This document shows positions 1-9,016 of a stretch of DNA of 64,000 nt, piece by piece. Below the pieces are notes generated by a model. The model saw nothing but the letters and a program-made list of their open reading frames with translations, was not told the origin of the DNA and did not search any database. The position numbers were made by a program, and so were the translations under genes. The DNA comes from DASUNQ01 sp035536455. GTDB taxonomy: Bacteria > Acidobacteriota > Thermoanaerobaculia > Multivoradales > UBA5704. Position 1 is the stretch's first letter, and each line of letters starts with the position of its first letter. Location: positions 67,923 to 131,922 of the forward strand of contig DATLOC010000052.1 of the NCBI GenBank assembly GCA_035536455.1, read 5' to 3'.

Positions 1-817
1 CGGGATCTTCCAGCGCGACGGGCACGGCATGGCCATCGACAAGGCCGCGGCCGCCGCGCTTTTCGAGCGCAGCTGCGCCGCCGGCGAGGCCGTCGGCTGC
101 GCCAACTTCGCCGACCTCCTGGCGGCCGGCGACGGCGTGCCGCGCGACGACCGCCGCGCCGCCGCGCTCTTCCGCCGCGCCTGCGAGGGCGGGCATACGC
201 TCGCCTGCCGCAACTTGATCCTGCTCTCGGAGGAGGGCGCGGCCGACGAGCCCGCCGACGTCTCCGGCGTCGCGGCCCGCTTCCGCCGCGCCTGCAACGC
301 CGGCGACGCGGAGGCCTGCCACGAGCTGGCGGTGCTCTACGACGACGGCACGGGCGTCGGGCGCGACCCGGCGCGGGCGGCGGCGCTCTACGAAACGGCG
401 TGCGAAGGGGGCGAGGCGCGCGGCTGCGTCAACCTCGGGGTGATGGCGGCGACGGGGAGCGGGGTGCCGGCCGACGAGGCCCGCGCCGTCGCCCTCTACC
501 GCCGCGCCTGCGACGGCGGCGAGGCGCGCGGCTGCTACAACCTGGCGGCCCGCTACGCCGACGGCCTGGGCCTGCCGCAGGACGCCTACCGCGCCGCCGA
601 CCTCTACCAGCGGGCCTGCGACGCCGGCGACCTGCTGGCCTGCGTCAACCTGGGCACGCTGCACGCCGAGGGCAACGGCGTCATCCAGGACCACGGCCGC
701 GCCGTCGCCCTCTACCGCCACGCCTGCGAAGGGGGTGAGCCGCTCGGCTGCGCCAACCTGGAGCGGGCGCCGGCGGAGCTGCCGCCCTCGCCGGCGCCCG
801 TCCCCCGGCCGCGCTAG
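1..817 (+). CDS. Sel1-repeat, cysteine-rich protein (5' partial)
   Basis: The reading frame is open from base 2, and the residues before the first ATG (position 29) already fit a Sel1 repeat, so the true start lies outside the window. About seven Sel1-like repeats of roughly 36 residues are visible. Each has the A-A-x-L-(Y/F) helix, a G-x-G-V turn and a paired C...C-x-N-L motif. Paired cysteines in each repeat are the pattern of Hcp-type Sel1 proteins, where they form disulfides, so an exported or surface location is plausible, but the signal peptide would be upstream. Function is probably a protein-interaction scaffold; no partner is visible. Its 3' end overlaps the convergent DUF2911 gene by 4 bases. 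Confidence 0.85.
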   Translation, partial: GIFQRDGHGMAIDKAAAAALFERSCAAGEAVGCANFADLLAAGDGVPRDDRRAAALFRRACEGGHTLACRNLILLSEEGAADEPADVSGVAARFRRACNAGDAEACHELAVLYDDGTGVGRDPARAAALYETACEGGEARGCVNLGVMAATGSGVPADEARAVALYRRACDGGEARGCYNLAARYADGLGLPQDAYRAADLYQRACDAGDLLACVNLGTLHAEGNGVIQDHGRAVALYRHACEGGEPLGCANLERAPAELPPSPAPVPRPR

Positions 818-1950
818 TTGTTGAAGTCCTTCCCTTCCGTCAGCATCTTGACCGCCCGCTCGAGCGTCTGCTTGTTCTGCGGGTCGGGGGCCTGAGCCAG
901 CGCCGTCTTCGCGTGCTCGAGCGCCGTCGCGTACTCGCCGAGCGCCGAGTGGGCGCGTGCCAGGCCGACCTCGGTCGGCCAGACGCCCGGGTAGCGCTTG
1001 GCGTTGTGCTTGAAGACCTCGACGGCCTCCTTGGTCTTCCCCTGCGCCTGGAGCTGGCGGCCCAGCATGTGGATGTCGGTCGCCGAGGCCGACGGCAGGT
1101 CGAGCGCCTTCTTGACCGCCTGCAGCGCCTCTTCGCCGCGGCCGAGCTTGTCGAGGACCTGCGCCTTGGTGGTCAGGGTGGAGATGGTCTCGCGCCCCAG
1201 CGGCGGGCCGCTCGCCTTCTCGGCCCAGACCAGGGCCTGGTCGAGGTGGATGTCGCGCTGCAGGGCGAACTGCGCCGCGTTCTCGTAGGCCTGGAAGTCG
1301 AAGCCCGGGGCGCCGCGCAGCTCGTCCGAGAGCTTCTCGAAGTAGAGCTCGTTGCCATTGGGCACCGAGATCTTGAACGGCACCTTGAGCTCCTCCCACT
1401 GCAGCGACGCGACGCTCGAGTCCTGCTGCCGGTCCTCGAACTCGTAGGTCAGCCAGTGCCGGTACTCGTTCTTGACCGGCTTGACCGTGACGCGCAGGGC
1501 ATCCTCGGAAGGCTCGTACCAGTAGCTCCCCCAGGTGCTGGAGTTCTTCGAGAAGACGACCGTCCACTCCTCGGGGCCGGGGATCATGTGCAGGCCGTAG
1601 CGCCCGGCCGGCAGCGGCTGCCCCTCGACCTGCACGTCGTGCGAGACGGTGAAGACAGTGTTCTCGTTGGCGCCGGCCCGCCAGGGGCTCGGCTTGCCGC
1701 CGTTGAAGCCCAGGTCGGTCATGCCGTAGGGCACGAGCTGGCCCCAGATCTTGCCCCGGCGGTCCTCGCCGGTCGGGCTGGTGACGTCGGGGCTGCTGTA
1801 GTCGATGCTCGCCGAGACGAGCCCCATGTACTGGGTGACGACCGAGCGCTGGTTGTCGCCGCTGGGCGGCAGGGTGAGGGCGGACTGGGCGGATGCGGGA
1901 ACGGCGGCGACCGCCAGCAGGGCGGCCACCGCGAGCGCGGCTCGCGACAT
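814..1950 (-). CDS. DUF2911 domain protein with C-terminal TPR repeats
   Basis: 378 residues with a clean signal peptide (cleavage near A-S-A-Q, residue 21). Residues ~25-200 are a DUF2911 domain, recognisable by the S-P-D-V-T block, the G-R-Y-G-L-H segment and W-G-S-Y-W-Y. Residues ~215-370 form TPR-like helices. DUF2911 proteins are periplasmic or secreted and of unknown function. The start is supported by GGAGGAGAT 4 bases before the ATG. It begins 20 bases after the caspase-PAP2 gene stop on the same strand, so it may be the last gene of that operon, although it could also have been recruited independently. Confidence 0.85.
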   Translation of the reverse strand: MSRAALAVAALLAVAAVPASAQSALTLPPSGDNQRSVVTQYMGLVSASIDYSSPDVTSPTGEDRRGKIWGQLVPYGMTDLGFNGGKPSPWRAGANENTVFTVSHDVQVEGQPLPAGRYGLHMIPGPEEWTVVFSKNSSTWGSYWYEPSEDALRVTVKPVKNEYRHWLTYEFEDRQQDSSVASLQWEELKVPFKISVPNGNELYFEKLSDELRGAPGFDFQAYENAAQFALQRDIHLDQALVWAEKASGPPLGRETISTLTTKAQVLDKLGRGEEALQAVKKALDLPSASATDIHMLGRQLQAQGKTKEAVEVFKHNAKRYPGVWPTEVGLARAHSALGEYATALEHAKTALAQAPDPQNKQTLERAVKMLTEGKDFNN

Positions 1951-1970
1951 CTCGATCTCCTCCGTCGGCC

Positions 1971-3887
1971 TTACGGCCGTAGGTGTACGAGCCTATGTAC
2001 GGCGGAGATCGGCGAAGGTTCCGGCGCGGGCTCCGCCGCCGGGCGCGGCCGCCGCGCGGCGAGCCGGGCGTCGATGTAGGAGCCGACGGCGACGCTGAAG
2101 GCCGCCACCGCGGTGCCGGCGATCATGTCGCCCACCCAGTGGATGCCGAGGACCAGGGTGGAGAGGACGACGGTCGCTCCGAGGCCGAGCGCCGCCACCC
2201 GGAAGCGCGCCTTGAAGCGGAAGCAGACCAGGATGGCGATGACCGTCATCGAGACGTGGAAGCTCGGGAAGCAGTTGTCGAGGCCGCTCATCGGCCGGAT
2301 GGCGTCGATGAGGTGCGAGCTCAAGCTGTCGGAGAGGAGGATCGCTCCGGAGCCGGGGAAGGCCCAGCGCTCGGGGATCGGCAGCAGGAGGAAGAACGGC
2401 AGGCTCACCGCGTAGTCGGCGGCGAGCGCCAGGGCGTAGACGCGGAAAGGCGCGATTTCCCGCCGGCGCGCCAGCCCGAGCGCCACCGCGACGCAGAGCG
2501 CCGGGAAGACGAAGAAGTAGGAAGCGCTGTAGACGACCGCCGAGAGGCGAGGCGCGGCGTCGTGATCGACGAAGTTCAGGCTCTTGGCGAGCCCCAGGTC
2601 GCCCTCCAGCTTCTGGCTCGCCAGCGCGAAGTCGTTCCCCAGCTCGGCGAGCCGCTGCCCCGCAGCCGAGCTGGCGGCCAGGGTCTCGAGGTTCGTCTCG
2701 ACCAGGTTGAAGGTGAAGACCGCGGCGAGCAGGAGGCTCAGTCCGAGTCGGCCGTCCAGCCCGCTGGCGAGCGCCCGCGCCGGGGCCGCGCGCAGGGCGG
2801 CGAGGATCGACCGCAGAGTCCAAGAGGCGCGGCGCGGCTCGTCGCGTCGATCCACGACGACGGGAGCGGGCGCGGGCGGCACTGGTACTGGCTCAGGAGG
2901 CGTGGGGATCGTGAGCGGAGCATGCGCCTCCTCGGGCCCCAGGCGGTTCCAGCACTCGACCAGCTCGCCGATCCCGAGCTTCTCCCCCATCCAGCGCTCG
3001 AGGAGGTCGTGCTGCTCCTTCTGCCGGGAGGTGCGCACGGCGTAGCGGGTCTCGAGGCTGGCCAGCACGTCGCCGATGAAGCGATGGGTGACGACGCCCT
3101 CCTGGGCGAGCCGGAAGAGCCTCTCCGCGATCTGCCGGTTGCGCTCCTCGCGCGGCTTGCGGCCGCTCTTGGCGATGATCAGGTCGCCGGCCTTCTCGAG
3201 GTTGAGCATCGTCGGCACCTGCGCGCTGTCCTGAACCACGTGGCGGTGGACGTAGCGGTACAGCTCGTCGACCGAGACCAGCCCGTCGCCGTCCTCGTCG
3301 GCGCCGCCGCGGATCCCCGCCAGCAGGTGCTTGGTGAAGACGCCGTGGCCGTCCTGCTCGCGCTCCTCCGCCACCTCGATGCCGGTCGAGGCCGTCATCA
3401 CCTGGATGCCCCGGCCCGAGGCGAACTGCTGCAGCGAGTCGTCGGTGGTGCCGCGCGTGAAGACGCCGCCGGCGGCGCCGCTGTAGCAGCAGTCGAGGAT
3501 GACGACGATCCGCTTCGAGCGCGAGATCTCCATGAAGTCGCGCAGGCTGCTGACCGGGAAGGATGTGGCCTCGAGCGTCGAGAGCCGGGTGTCGACCGTC
3601 GCCAGGTGGAGCTTGCCCCGCCGGTTGAGCTTGCCGTGGCCGGCGTAGTAGAGGAGCACCAAGTCGTCGCGCTCGGCGAGGTTGAGGACCTCGTTGGCGC
3701 GCTCCCGCACCTCTTGGCTGGAGCGGTTCTTGAGCACGAAGGTCTGGGTGAAGATCCCGTGCTCCTCCGAGGTGATCAGCTCGTGGAGGGCGTCCACGTC
3801 GTTCTCGGGGAAGCGCAGCGGCGGCAGCTTCGCCTCGCTGGGGAAGCTGCTGTTGCCGATGAGCACGGCGTAGCGCTGCTCGCTCAC
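1971..3887 (-). CDS. Caspase-like (C14) protease fused to PAP2/Aur1-like membrane enzyme
   Basis: 638 residues. The N-terminal ~240 residues are a caspase/metacaspase domain with the dyad His84 (Y-A-G-H-G) and Cys134 (L-D-C-C-Y-S-G). A perfect EF-hand-type loop lies at 197-208 (D-E-D-G-D-G-L-V-S-V-D-E), a place where many bacterial caspases carry a D-G-x-V-x-x-x-E-L segment. A ~90-residue helical region and a Pro-rich linker follow. The C-terminal half has several membrane helices and PAP2 motifs in the Aur1/inositol-phosphotransferase style: RP at 531-532, PSFH at 541-544, HWVGD at 583-587. All PAP2 catalytic positions appear intact. The start chosen is a GTG whose GTGA overlaps the stop of the EACC1-like gene, which implies translational coupling. 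Family knowledge: caspases paired with EACC1 are effectors of predicted conflict or self-killing systems. The PAP2 fusion is unusual, and its substrate is unknown. Confidence 0.85.
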   Translation of the reverse strand: MSEQRYAVLIGNSSFPSEAKLPPLRFPENDVDALHELITSEEHGIFTQTFVLKNRSSQEVRERANEVLNLAERDDLVLLYYAGHGKLNRRGKLHLATVDTRLSTLEATSFPVSSLRDFMEISRSKRIVVILDCCYSGAAGGVFTRGTTDDSLQQFASGRGIQVMTASTGIEVAEEREQDGHGVFTKHLLAGIRGGADEDGDGLVSVDELYRYVHRHVVQDSAQVPTMLNLEKAGDLIIAKSGRKPREERNRQIAERLFRLAQEGVVTHRFIGDVLASLETRYAVRTSRQKEQHDLLERWMGEKLGIGELVECWNRLGPEEAHAPLTIPTPPEPVPVPPAPAPVVVDRRDEPRRASWTLRSILAALRAAPARALASGLDGRLGLSLLLAAVFTFNLVETNLETLAASSAAGQRLAELGNDFALASQKLEGDLGLAKSLNFVDHDAAPRLSAVVYSASYFFVFPALCVAVALGLARRREIAPFRVYALALAADYAVSLPFFLLLPIPERWAFPGSGAILLSDSLSSHLIDAIRPMSGLDNCFPSFHVSMTVIAILVCFRFKARFRVAALGLGATVVLSTLVLGIHWVGDMIAGTAVAAFSVAVGSYIDARLAARRPRPAAEPAPEPSPISAVHRLVHLRP

Positions 3888-4261
3888 GGCGCCGGAGCCC
3901 CCAGGAACTGGTTGGCGAGCGACAGCGTGCGCTCGAACTCGGCGCCGCGCAGGCTGCCGGCCTGGACCGTCAGCTTGGCGCCGTCGGGCCGCGTCAGCTC
4001 GACGACGACCGGCGCCGACGCGCTGCGGTCGAAGTAGGCGCGGACGACGTTGAGCAGGGCGGCCGCCGTGCCGCTGGTGACCAGGGTCAGCGCCAGGCTG
4101 CCGATCGTCATCAGGTCGCCGCGGGTCGCCCCCGGCGCCTTCTCTTCGACCGGCTCGGCCTCGACGCCGGCCGCCGCGAGGTCGTCGCGCAGGTCGAGCG
4201 ACAGGTCGTGCAGGTCCTCGGGGTGGAGGTCGTTCGACACTAGCGAGAGCGCGCAGCCCAT
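3884..4261 (-). CDS. EACC1-like small protein (effector-associated constant component)
   Basis: 125 residues. N-terminal charged segment rich in D/E and L, then a hydrophobic stretch (residues ~55-72, L-A-L-T-L-V-T-S-G-T-A-A-A-L-L), then a strand-rich tail with V-x-V-E-L-T-R-P-D-G-A-K. This layout matches the EACC1 family: a small protein with a short helix-pair core and a V-x-V-x-x-x-x-P-D-G strand, usually encoded next to caspase or trypsin-like effectors. Here it sits directly before the caspase gene with a 4-base stop/start overlap. The start is supported by GGAGGG 6 bases upstream. Its role is inferred from family context (linking sensor to effector). The assignment is by eye, so a profile search is needed to confirm it. 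Confidence 0.65.
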   Translation of the reverse strand: MGCALSLVSNDLHPEDLHDLSLDLRDDLAAAGVEAEPVEEKAPGATRGDLMTIGSLALTLVTSGTAAALLNVVRAYFDRSASAPVVVELTRPDGAKLTVQAGSLRGAEFERTLSLANQFLGAPAP

Positions 4262-4275
4262 GGCGGTCCCTCCGC

Positions 4276-5946
4276 TCAAGCCCGCCGCGAGCGCCGGAAT
4301 GCCAGGACCGTGCCGGTGCCCGACAGCCCGACGAGGGCGAAGAAGACGACATTGAAGACGTGGAAGACGGTCTGCGGCTCCTGCTTGCGCTCCAGCAGGA
4401 CGCGATAGGCCAGCGGGCTCATCGGGTCGAGCCGAGCGGCCTCGCCGCCTTCGTCCATCGCCAGGCGGAAGTCCTTCTGGTCGAGCCGGAAACGGTAGAA
4501 GTCGGCGCTCTCGACCCGCACCTCGTTGGAACGGCCCTCCGCGTAGTCGTTGCGTAGCGGGTCCTTCCACTCGACCTTCTGGATCCTGACGCTCTTCGTC
4601 GCGTCCACCGAGAAGGGCACGTCGCGGATCACCAGCGGCCGGTCGTTCTCGTAGGGCCAGACCTGGCGCATGCGGTGCAGCCGCGAGGCCAGAATGTTGC
4701 CGATGCGCTGCGTCAGATCCTGCTCGTCGGCGCCCGCCGCCGCCGGCTGGAAGCTGATGCGGAACTCCTGCGCCACGCCGAAGGACGGGATCTCGCTGCG
4801 CAGCCGGATGTGCCCCTCGCGCACCCAGTGCAGGGTCCACTCGTAGTCGACGATGCGGTGGAAGCTGGCGTCGTAGAGCACCAGCTCGGTGCCCGAGAGG
4901 CGCGCCGCCTGGCCGGCCGCCTCGAGGTAGCCGTCCGGGATCTTGTCGTCGCCGCCCTCGGTCCCCCGCTGGATGCGCACCGTCACCGGCAGCCGCTGGT
5001 CGCGGGCCAGCCAGCGCAGGCCGGCGAGGGCGTCGCGGGCCTCGGCGGCGCCGTGGATGTCCAACCAGGCCTCGAAGTCGTCGCGGCCGACGGCGAGCCG
5101 CGTGGACGCGCCGGGCGGGAAGACCTTGCGCGCGGCCGTCTTCGCCAGCGCGCGGGAGCAAACCAGGAGGTCGTTGGGCAGCACGTTGGGGAGCTGAATG
5201 AAGTGGACGCTCTCGCCCAGGCCGGCGTGCTCGCGCCCGCCCGCGAACTTCACCTTGGTGCCGTCCCAGACGGCCGCGAAGTCCGCGCCGCCGCCAGCGA
5301 CCTCCTTGACCAGGTCGGTGCTGCCGGCGTCGGCGAGCTGCCGGCTGCCGATGGCGATCAGGCTGCCGCGCGACTCGGGCATCGAGAAGATGCTGTTGCG
5401 GCGGAAGAAGAGCGCCGGCAGGAAATAGCTCGAGGTGCTGAAGGCGCTGTGGTAAATGAAGCGCGCCGGCCGCTTCTGCGCCGCGCGCTCGCGGATGAAG
5501 CGCAGCAGGTCGTCGAGGTCGGGCGCCTGGCCGCCGAGCTGCGGCAGCACCGCCGCCAGCGCCTCGCGGTTGACCACGAAGTAGGAGTGGTAGGTGGTAC
5601 CGCGGGTGGCCTTGCTGACGTAGGTGCCGAGGACCTCGAAGTCGGCGCCCAGCATCTCGGCGGCGATATAGACGTACGGCGTGACCCGCGCCAGGTACGC
5701 GCCGTCGCCGGCGCTCCACTCCGCCAGCCGGTTGGTGGCTTCCCCGTACTTGAAGGCCTTGGGGCTCAGCTCCCGCCCCAGCTTCCTTTCCAGGAGCTGG
5801 CGCAGCGCCTCGTCGGCCTCGGCCGTCGCCTGGTCCTGGTCGATCGAGACGAACTTGACCGACGCCTCGGCGGCCGCCGGCGAGGAGGCCAGGGCGCTGA
5901 GGACGGCGAGCAGAGAGAGCGACACGGAGAACCGAGGGTTCGTCAT
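4276..5946 (-). CDS. PhnD-like periplasmic binding protein with C-terminal membrane anchor
   Basis: 556 residues. N-terminal signal peptide, then a domain resembling phosphate/phosphonate ABC-transporter binding proteins (PhnD-like): T-Y-H-S-Y-F-V-V-N near residue 135, S-S-Y-F-L-P-A-L-F-F near 185, and G-G-A-D-F-A-A-V-W-D near 235. A large strand-rich extracytoplasmic region follows, and one membrane helix lies near the C-terminus (F-F-A-L-V-G-L-S-G-T) with a short basic tail R-R-S-R-R-A inside. There are no transporter permease or ATPase genes nearby, so a sensory role is more likely than transport. The start at 5946 is preferred over 5964 because AAGAAGGTGG lies just upstream. It ends 14 bases before the EACC1-like gene, so it looks like the receptor of that cassette. 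Confidence 0.7.
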   Translation of the reverse strand: MTNPRFSVSLSLLAVLSALASSPAAAEASVKFVSIDQDQATAEADEALRQLLERKLGRELSPKAFKYGEATNRLAEWSAGDGAYLARVTPYVYIAAEMLGADFEVLGTYVSKATRGTTYHSYFVVNREALAAVLPQLGGQAPDLDDLLRFIRERAAQKRPARFIYHSAFSTSSYFLPALFFRRNSIFSMPESRGSLIAIGSRQLADAGSTDLVKEVAGGGADFAAVWDGTKVKFAGGREHAGLGESVHFIQLPNVLPNDLLVCSRALAKTAARKVFPPGASTRLAVGRDDFEAWLDIHGAAEARDALAGLRWLARDQRLPVTVRIQRGTEGGDDKIPDGYLEAAGQAARLSGTELVLYDASFHRIVDYEWTLHWVREGHIRLRSEIPSFGVAQEFRISFQPAAAGADEQDLTQRIGNILASRLHRMRQVWPYENDRPLVIRDVPFSVDATKSVRIQKVEWKDPLRNDYAEGRSNEVRVESADFYRFRLDQKDFRLAMDEGGEAARLDPMSPLAYRVLLERKQEPQTVFHVFNVVFFALVGLSGTGTVLAFRRSRRA

Positions 5947-6091
5947 GGTCCACCTTCTTCCCATCTTGTTGCTTAGGCGCTGGACCGTCGCGGCCGTTAC
6001 CGGCCTCGCGGCTTACCAGTTAGACGAGAAGAGGGCGCCGTTTCCCTCACCGGATGGAAAGGGGCGGCCCGGCAGGTGGAGGGGCGGCCGG

Positions 6092-7948
6092 TCAGGCGAC
6101 CGGCATGGGCGGCAGCGGCGGGCGCTCGGGCGGGGGGCCCTCGGAGGCGGCGCCCTTGGTGGTGCCCTCGCCGGTCGCCGACGGCTCGGGGCCGTCGCTC
6201 ATCGAGCCGACGAGCACCCAGATGAGCAGGGCCAGCGCGAGCAGACCCAGGAGCCAGGGCCAGGGGTTGGTCCGCCGGCGCTGCACGTTGATCTCGGTCA
6301 TGGCGTCCTCCGGTTCCGGGCCCTGCTGGGGAGGACCGTCCCCGGCCCCGCGCTCTGCAAGGACCGGGCCGGCGGCGAGGACGCGATAGGCGGTGATCCG
6401 CTGCCGGAGTCCCTTGAGCAGCAGCTCGCCCAGCGGCTCGGTGGGGACGGCGCCGGCCAGCAGGCGGTGGGTCTCGGGACCGAGCACGATATCGCCGGGG
6501 CGGGCGACGAGGGCCTCGAGGCGCGAGGCGACGTTGACGGTGTTGCCGAGCACCGTGTAGTCGACCCGCCGGCTGCTGCCGATGTCGCCGACCACCACCG
6601 GCCCGCTGTTGATGCCGATGCGCGCCAGGTGCGGCGGCTGCCCGAGCGCCGCCCGCTCGGCGTTCCACTCCGCCAGCGCCTCCTGCAGGCGTACCGCGGC
6701 CTGCACCGCGCGCACCGCGTGGTCTTCCTGCGGCACTGGCGCGCCGAAGAAGGCCATGACGCAGTCGCCGATGAACTTGTCGAGCGTGCCGCCAGCAATG
6801 AAGACGGCGTCCACCGCGCGGTTGAAGTAGGCGTCGAGCAGCTCGGCGACCTCCTCCGGCGGGGCGTGCTCGGCGAACGGCGTGAAGCCGGCCAGGTCGG
6901 CGAAGAGCACCGTCGCCTGCGCCACCCGCAGCCGCCGGCTCTCCCCCGCGGCGCCGGCGCGCAGCACCTCCTCGATCACCGCCGGTGAGTGGTAGCGCTC
7001 GAGCCGGCCGCGGGCCTCGCGCTCGAGCTCCGCCTGCCGCGCGTAGCGCAGCCGCTCGATCGCCACCGCCGCGTAGTTGGCGAGCGCGGTCAGGAAGTCG
7101 AGGTCGCGCTCGGTGAAGGCGCCGGCCTTGACGGGGGAGTCCACCTGGACGACGCCGATGATCCGCTCCTCCGACCAGAGCGGCGCGCACATGGCGGCGC
7201 GGATCTGGTGGATGCGGACCGACTCGCCACCCGACAGGCGCTGGTCGGCCTGGGCGTCGTAGGTAACCAGCGCCACCCGCTCGCTCATCACCGCCTGCAG
7301 CATGGTGCGCGAGACCGGCACCTCGCCCCGCGGCCGGAACTCGCGCCGCCCCTTGCTGCGCGCCAGCTCGCAGACCAGCTCGCCGCCGGCCTCCTCGTCG
7401 CGCAGCAGGATGAAGCCGCGGTCCACCGGCAGCGCCTCGAAGGCGAGGTCGAGGACCTGGTCGAGCACTTCGTCGACGGCGTCGGAGGCGAGGAGGAGCC
7501 GCGCCAGCCGCGTCATGGAGCCGAAGATGCGGTTCTCGTAGGCCTGGTCGAGGGCCTGGCGCTTCTCGAAGTCGGCGAGCGGCCGGACGAGCGTCGCGTT
7601 GGCGAGGGGGGCGACCGAGGTCGGGCCCTCGGCCGGCGGCGCCACCGGCGGGCGGGACGGGGCGGGAGCGGAGAGCTCGACGGCGAACTCGAAGACCCCG
7701 ACCGTCAGCCGGTTCCCGGGGTGGAGCGGCGCCCGCTGCACCGGCAGGCGGTTGACCTGGACGCCGTTGGTGCTCCGCGCGTCCTCCACCACCCAGCCGT
7801 CGCCGGCGCGGCGGACGTCGGCGTGGTGGCGGGAGACCGAGCTGTCGGGAAGGATGAGGTCGTTGTCGGCGCCGCGCCCGAGCCGCAGGTCTCGCACCAG
7901 CGGCACGACGCGCTCTTGCCCCTCGACGGCGAAACGGAGACGCAGCAT
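6092..7948 (-). CDS. FHA-GAF-class III adenylate cyclase with C-terminal membrane helix
   Basis: 618 residues. Residues ~1-90 are an FHA domain (L-G-R-G, S-V-S-R-H-H, S-T-N-G-V), which binds phosphothreonine. Residues ~145-300 are a GAF domain. Residues ~345-520 are a class III nucleotide cyclase with both metal Asp (F-A-D-L-A-G-F and I-G-D-C-V-M-A), the Lys (L-D-K-F) and Asp (V-D-Y-T-V) expected for adenine recognition, and the N-x-x-x-R transition-state pair (N-V-A-S-R). The domain therefore looks active and probably makes cAMP. One membrane helix is near residue 580. This is an unusual arrangement, because the anchor is C-terminal. It lies 24 bases after the HD-GYP gene. An FHA domain downstream of a Ser/Thr kinase gene suggests phosphorylation-dependent docking. 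Confidence 0.9.
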   Translation of the reverse strand: MLRLRFAVEGQERVVPLVRDLRLGRGADNDLILPDSSVSRHHADVRRAGDGWVVEDARSTNGVQVNRLPVQRAPLHPGNRLTVGVFEFAVELSAPAPSRPPVAPPAEGPTSVAPLANATLVRPLADFEKRQALDQAYENRIFGSMTRLARLLLASDAVDEVLDQVLDLAFEALPVDRGFILLRDEEAGGELVCELARSKGRREFRPRGEVPVSRTMLQAVMSERVALVTYDAQADQRLSGGESVRIHQIRAAMCAPLWSEERIIGVVQVDSPVKAGAFTERDLDFLTALANYAAVAIERLRYARQAELEREARGRLERYHSPAVIEEVLRAGAAGESRRLRVAQATVLFADLAGFTPFAEHAPPEEVAELLDAYFNRAVDAVFIAGGTLDKFIGDCVMAFFGAPVPQEDHAVRAVQAAVRLQEALAEWNAERAALGQPPHLARIGINSGPVVVGDIGSSRRVDYTVLGNTVNVASRLEALVARPGDIVLGPETHRLLAGAVPTEPLGELLLKGLRQRITAYRVLAAGPVLAERGAGDGPPQQGPEPEDAMTEINVQRRRTNPWPWLLGLLALALLIWVLVGSMSDGPEPSATGEGTTKGAASEGPPPERPPLPPMPVA

Positions 7949-7972
7949 GGGCGGGCGCGCGAAACGGCCGGC

Positions 7973-9016
7973 TTAGCGCGCCGGCCCCTCGCCGGGCGGC
8001 TGCGGGGAGAGCGCCTCCAGCACCTCGTTCCCCCACGCCAGCGACAGCTCGCCGCGGGCGAGGAGGGCGGAGAAGGCCTCGACGACGGCGGGGCTGAACT
8101 GCCTCCCGGACTGGGCGGCGATCTCGGCCGCCGCCTCGTCCGGCGCCATCGCGGCGCGGTAGGGGCGGCTGGTCGTCATGGCGTCGAAGGTGTCGGCGAC
8201 GGCGATGATCTTGGCGGCGAGCGGAATCTCTTCCCCGGCCAGGCCGTCCGGGTAGCCCTGGCCGTCCACCCGCTCGTGGTGGCTGCGCACCCCCGGCAGC
8301 ACGTGCCGCAGGTTGCGCAGCCGGCCGACGATCTCCGAGCCCACCGCCGGGTGCCGCTTCATCACCTCGGCCTCGACCTCGTCGAGCGGCGCCGGCTTGC
8401 CCAGGATCGCGTCGGGCACGGCGATCTTGCCGATGTCGTGGAGGGTGGCGGCGTACTTGAGCTCCTCGAGCGTCTCGCGGTCGAGCCCCAGCTCCCGGCC
8501 GAGCAGCACGGCGTAGGCCGCGACGCGGCGGAAGTGGCCGCCGGTGTAGGGGTCCCGCTTCTCCACGAACTCGGCCAGGATCGTGACGGTGTCGAGGAAC
8601 TGCTGGCGCTGCGCCGCGTGCAGGCGCGCGTTCTGGAGCGGGTTGGCGAGGAGGCCGCCGAAGAGCTCCATGCGACGGAGGTCCTCGCCGTCGAAGCCTT
8701 CGCGCCCGACCGGGTTGAGGAGCTGGAGGACGCCGATCACCGCCCCGCGCGCCACCAGCGGCACGGCGAGGAGCGCCCGGGTATGGAACGACTCGCCGGC
8801 GTCGCCGCGCTCCGGGTCGAGCTCCCAGATCGAGCTGGTCTCGGCCTGGCAGAGCTGCTCGGCCTCCTCCAGCGCCGTCTCGAGCACCCGCTCGAGCTGG
8901 AGCGTCTCCGCCAGCTTGGCGCCGATCTCCAGCATCTTCTCGGCCTCGGCCAGGCGGTGGGAGCCGCCGTCGAGCGGCAGCCCGGCCGCGCCGCCGAGAC
9001 CGTCGAGCGGCATCAT
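7973..9016 (-). CDS. GAF/HD-GYP domain protein
   Basis: 347 residues. An N-terminal helix and a GAF domain (residues ~30-165) precede an HD-GYP domain with H-D-I-G-K, H-H-E-R-V-D-G-x-G-Y-P and D-T-F-D-A-M-T-T motifs. HD-GYP proteins commonly hydrolyse cyclic di-GMP; the metal ligands look complete. The start ATG at 9016 overlaps the kinase stop as ATGA, so the longer open frame upstream is only a shadow of the kinase gene. The pairing of a kinase and an HD-GYP protein in one operon suggests shared signal input. Confidence 0.92.
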   Translation of the reverse strand: MMPLDGLGGAAGLPLDGGSHRLAEAEKMLEIGAKLAETLQLERVLETALEEAEQLCQAETSSIWELDPERGDAGESFHTRALLAVPLVARGAVIGVLQLLNPVGREGFDGEDLRRMELFGGLLANPLQNARLHAAQRQQFLDTVTILAEFVEKRDPYTGGHFRRVAAYAVLLGRELGLDRETLEELKYAATLHDIGKIAVPDAILGKPAPLDEVEAEVMKRHPAVGSEIVGRLRNLRHVLPGVRSHHERVDGQGYPDGLAGEEIPLAAKIIAVADTFDAMTTSRPYRAAMAPDEAAAEIAAQSGRQFSPAVVEAFSALLARGELSLAWGNEVLEALSPQPPGEGPAR

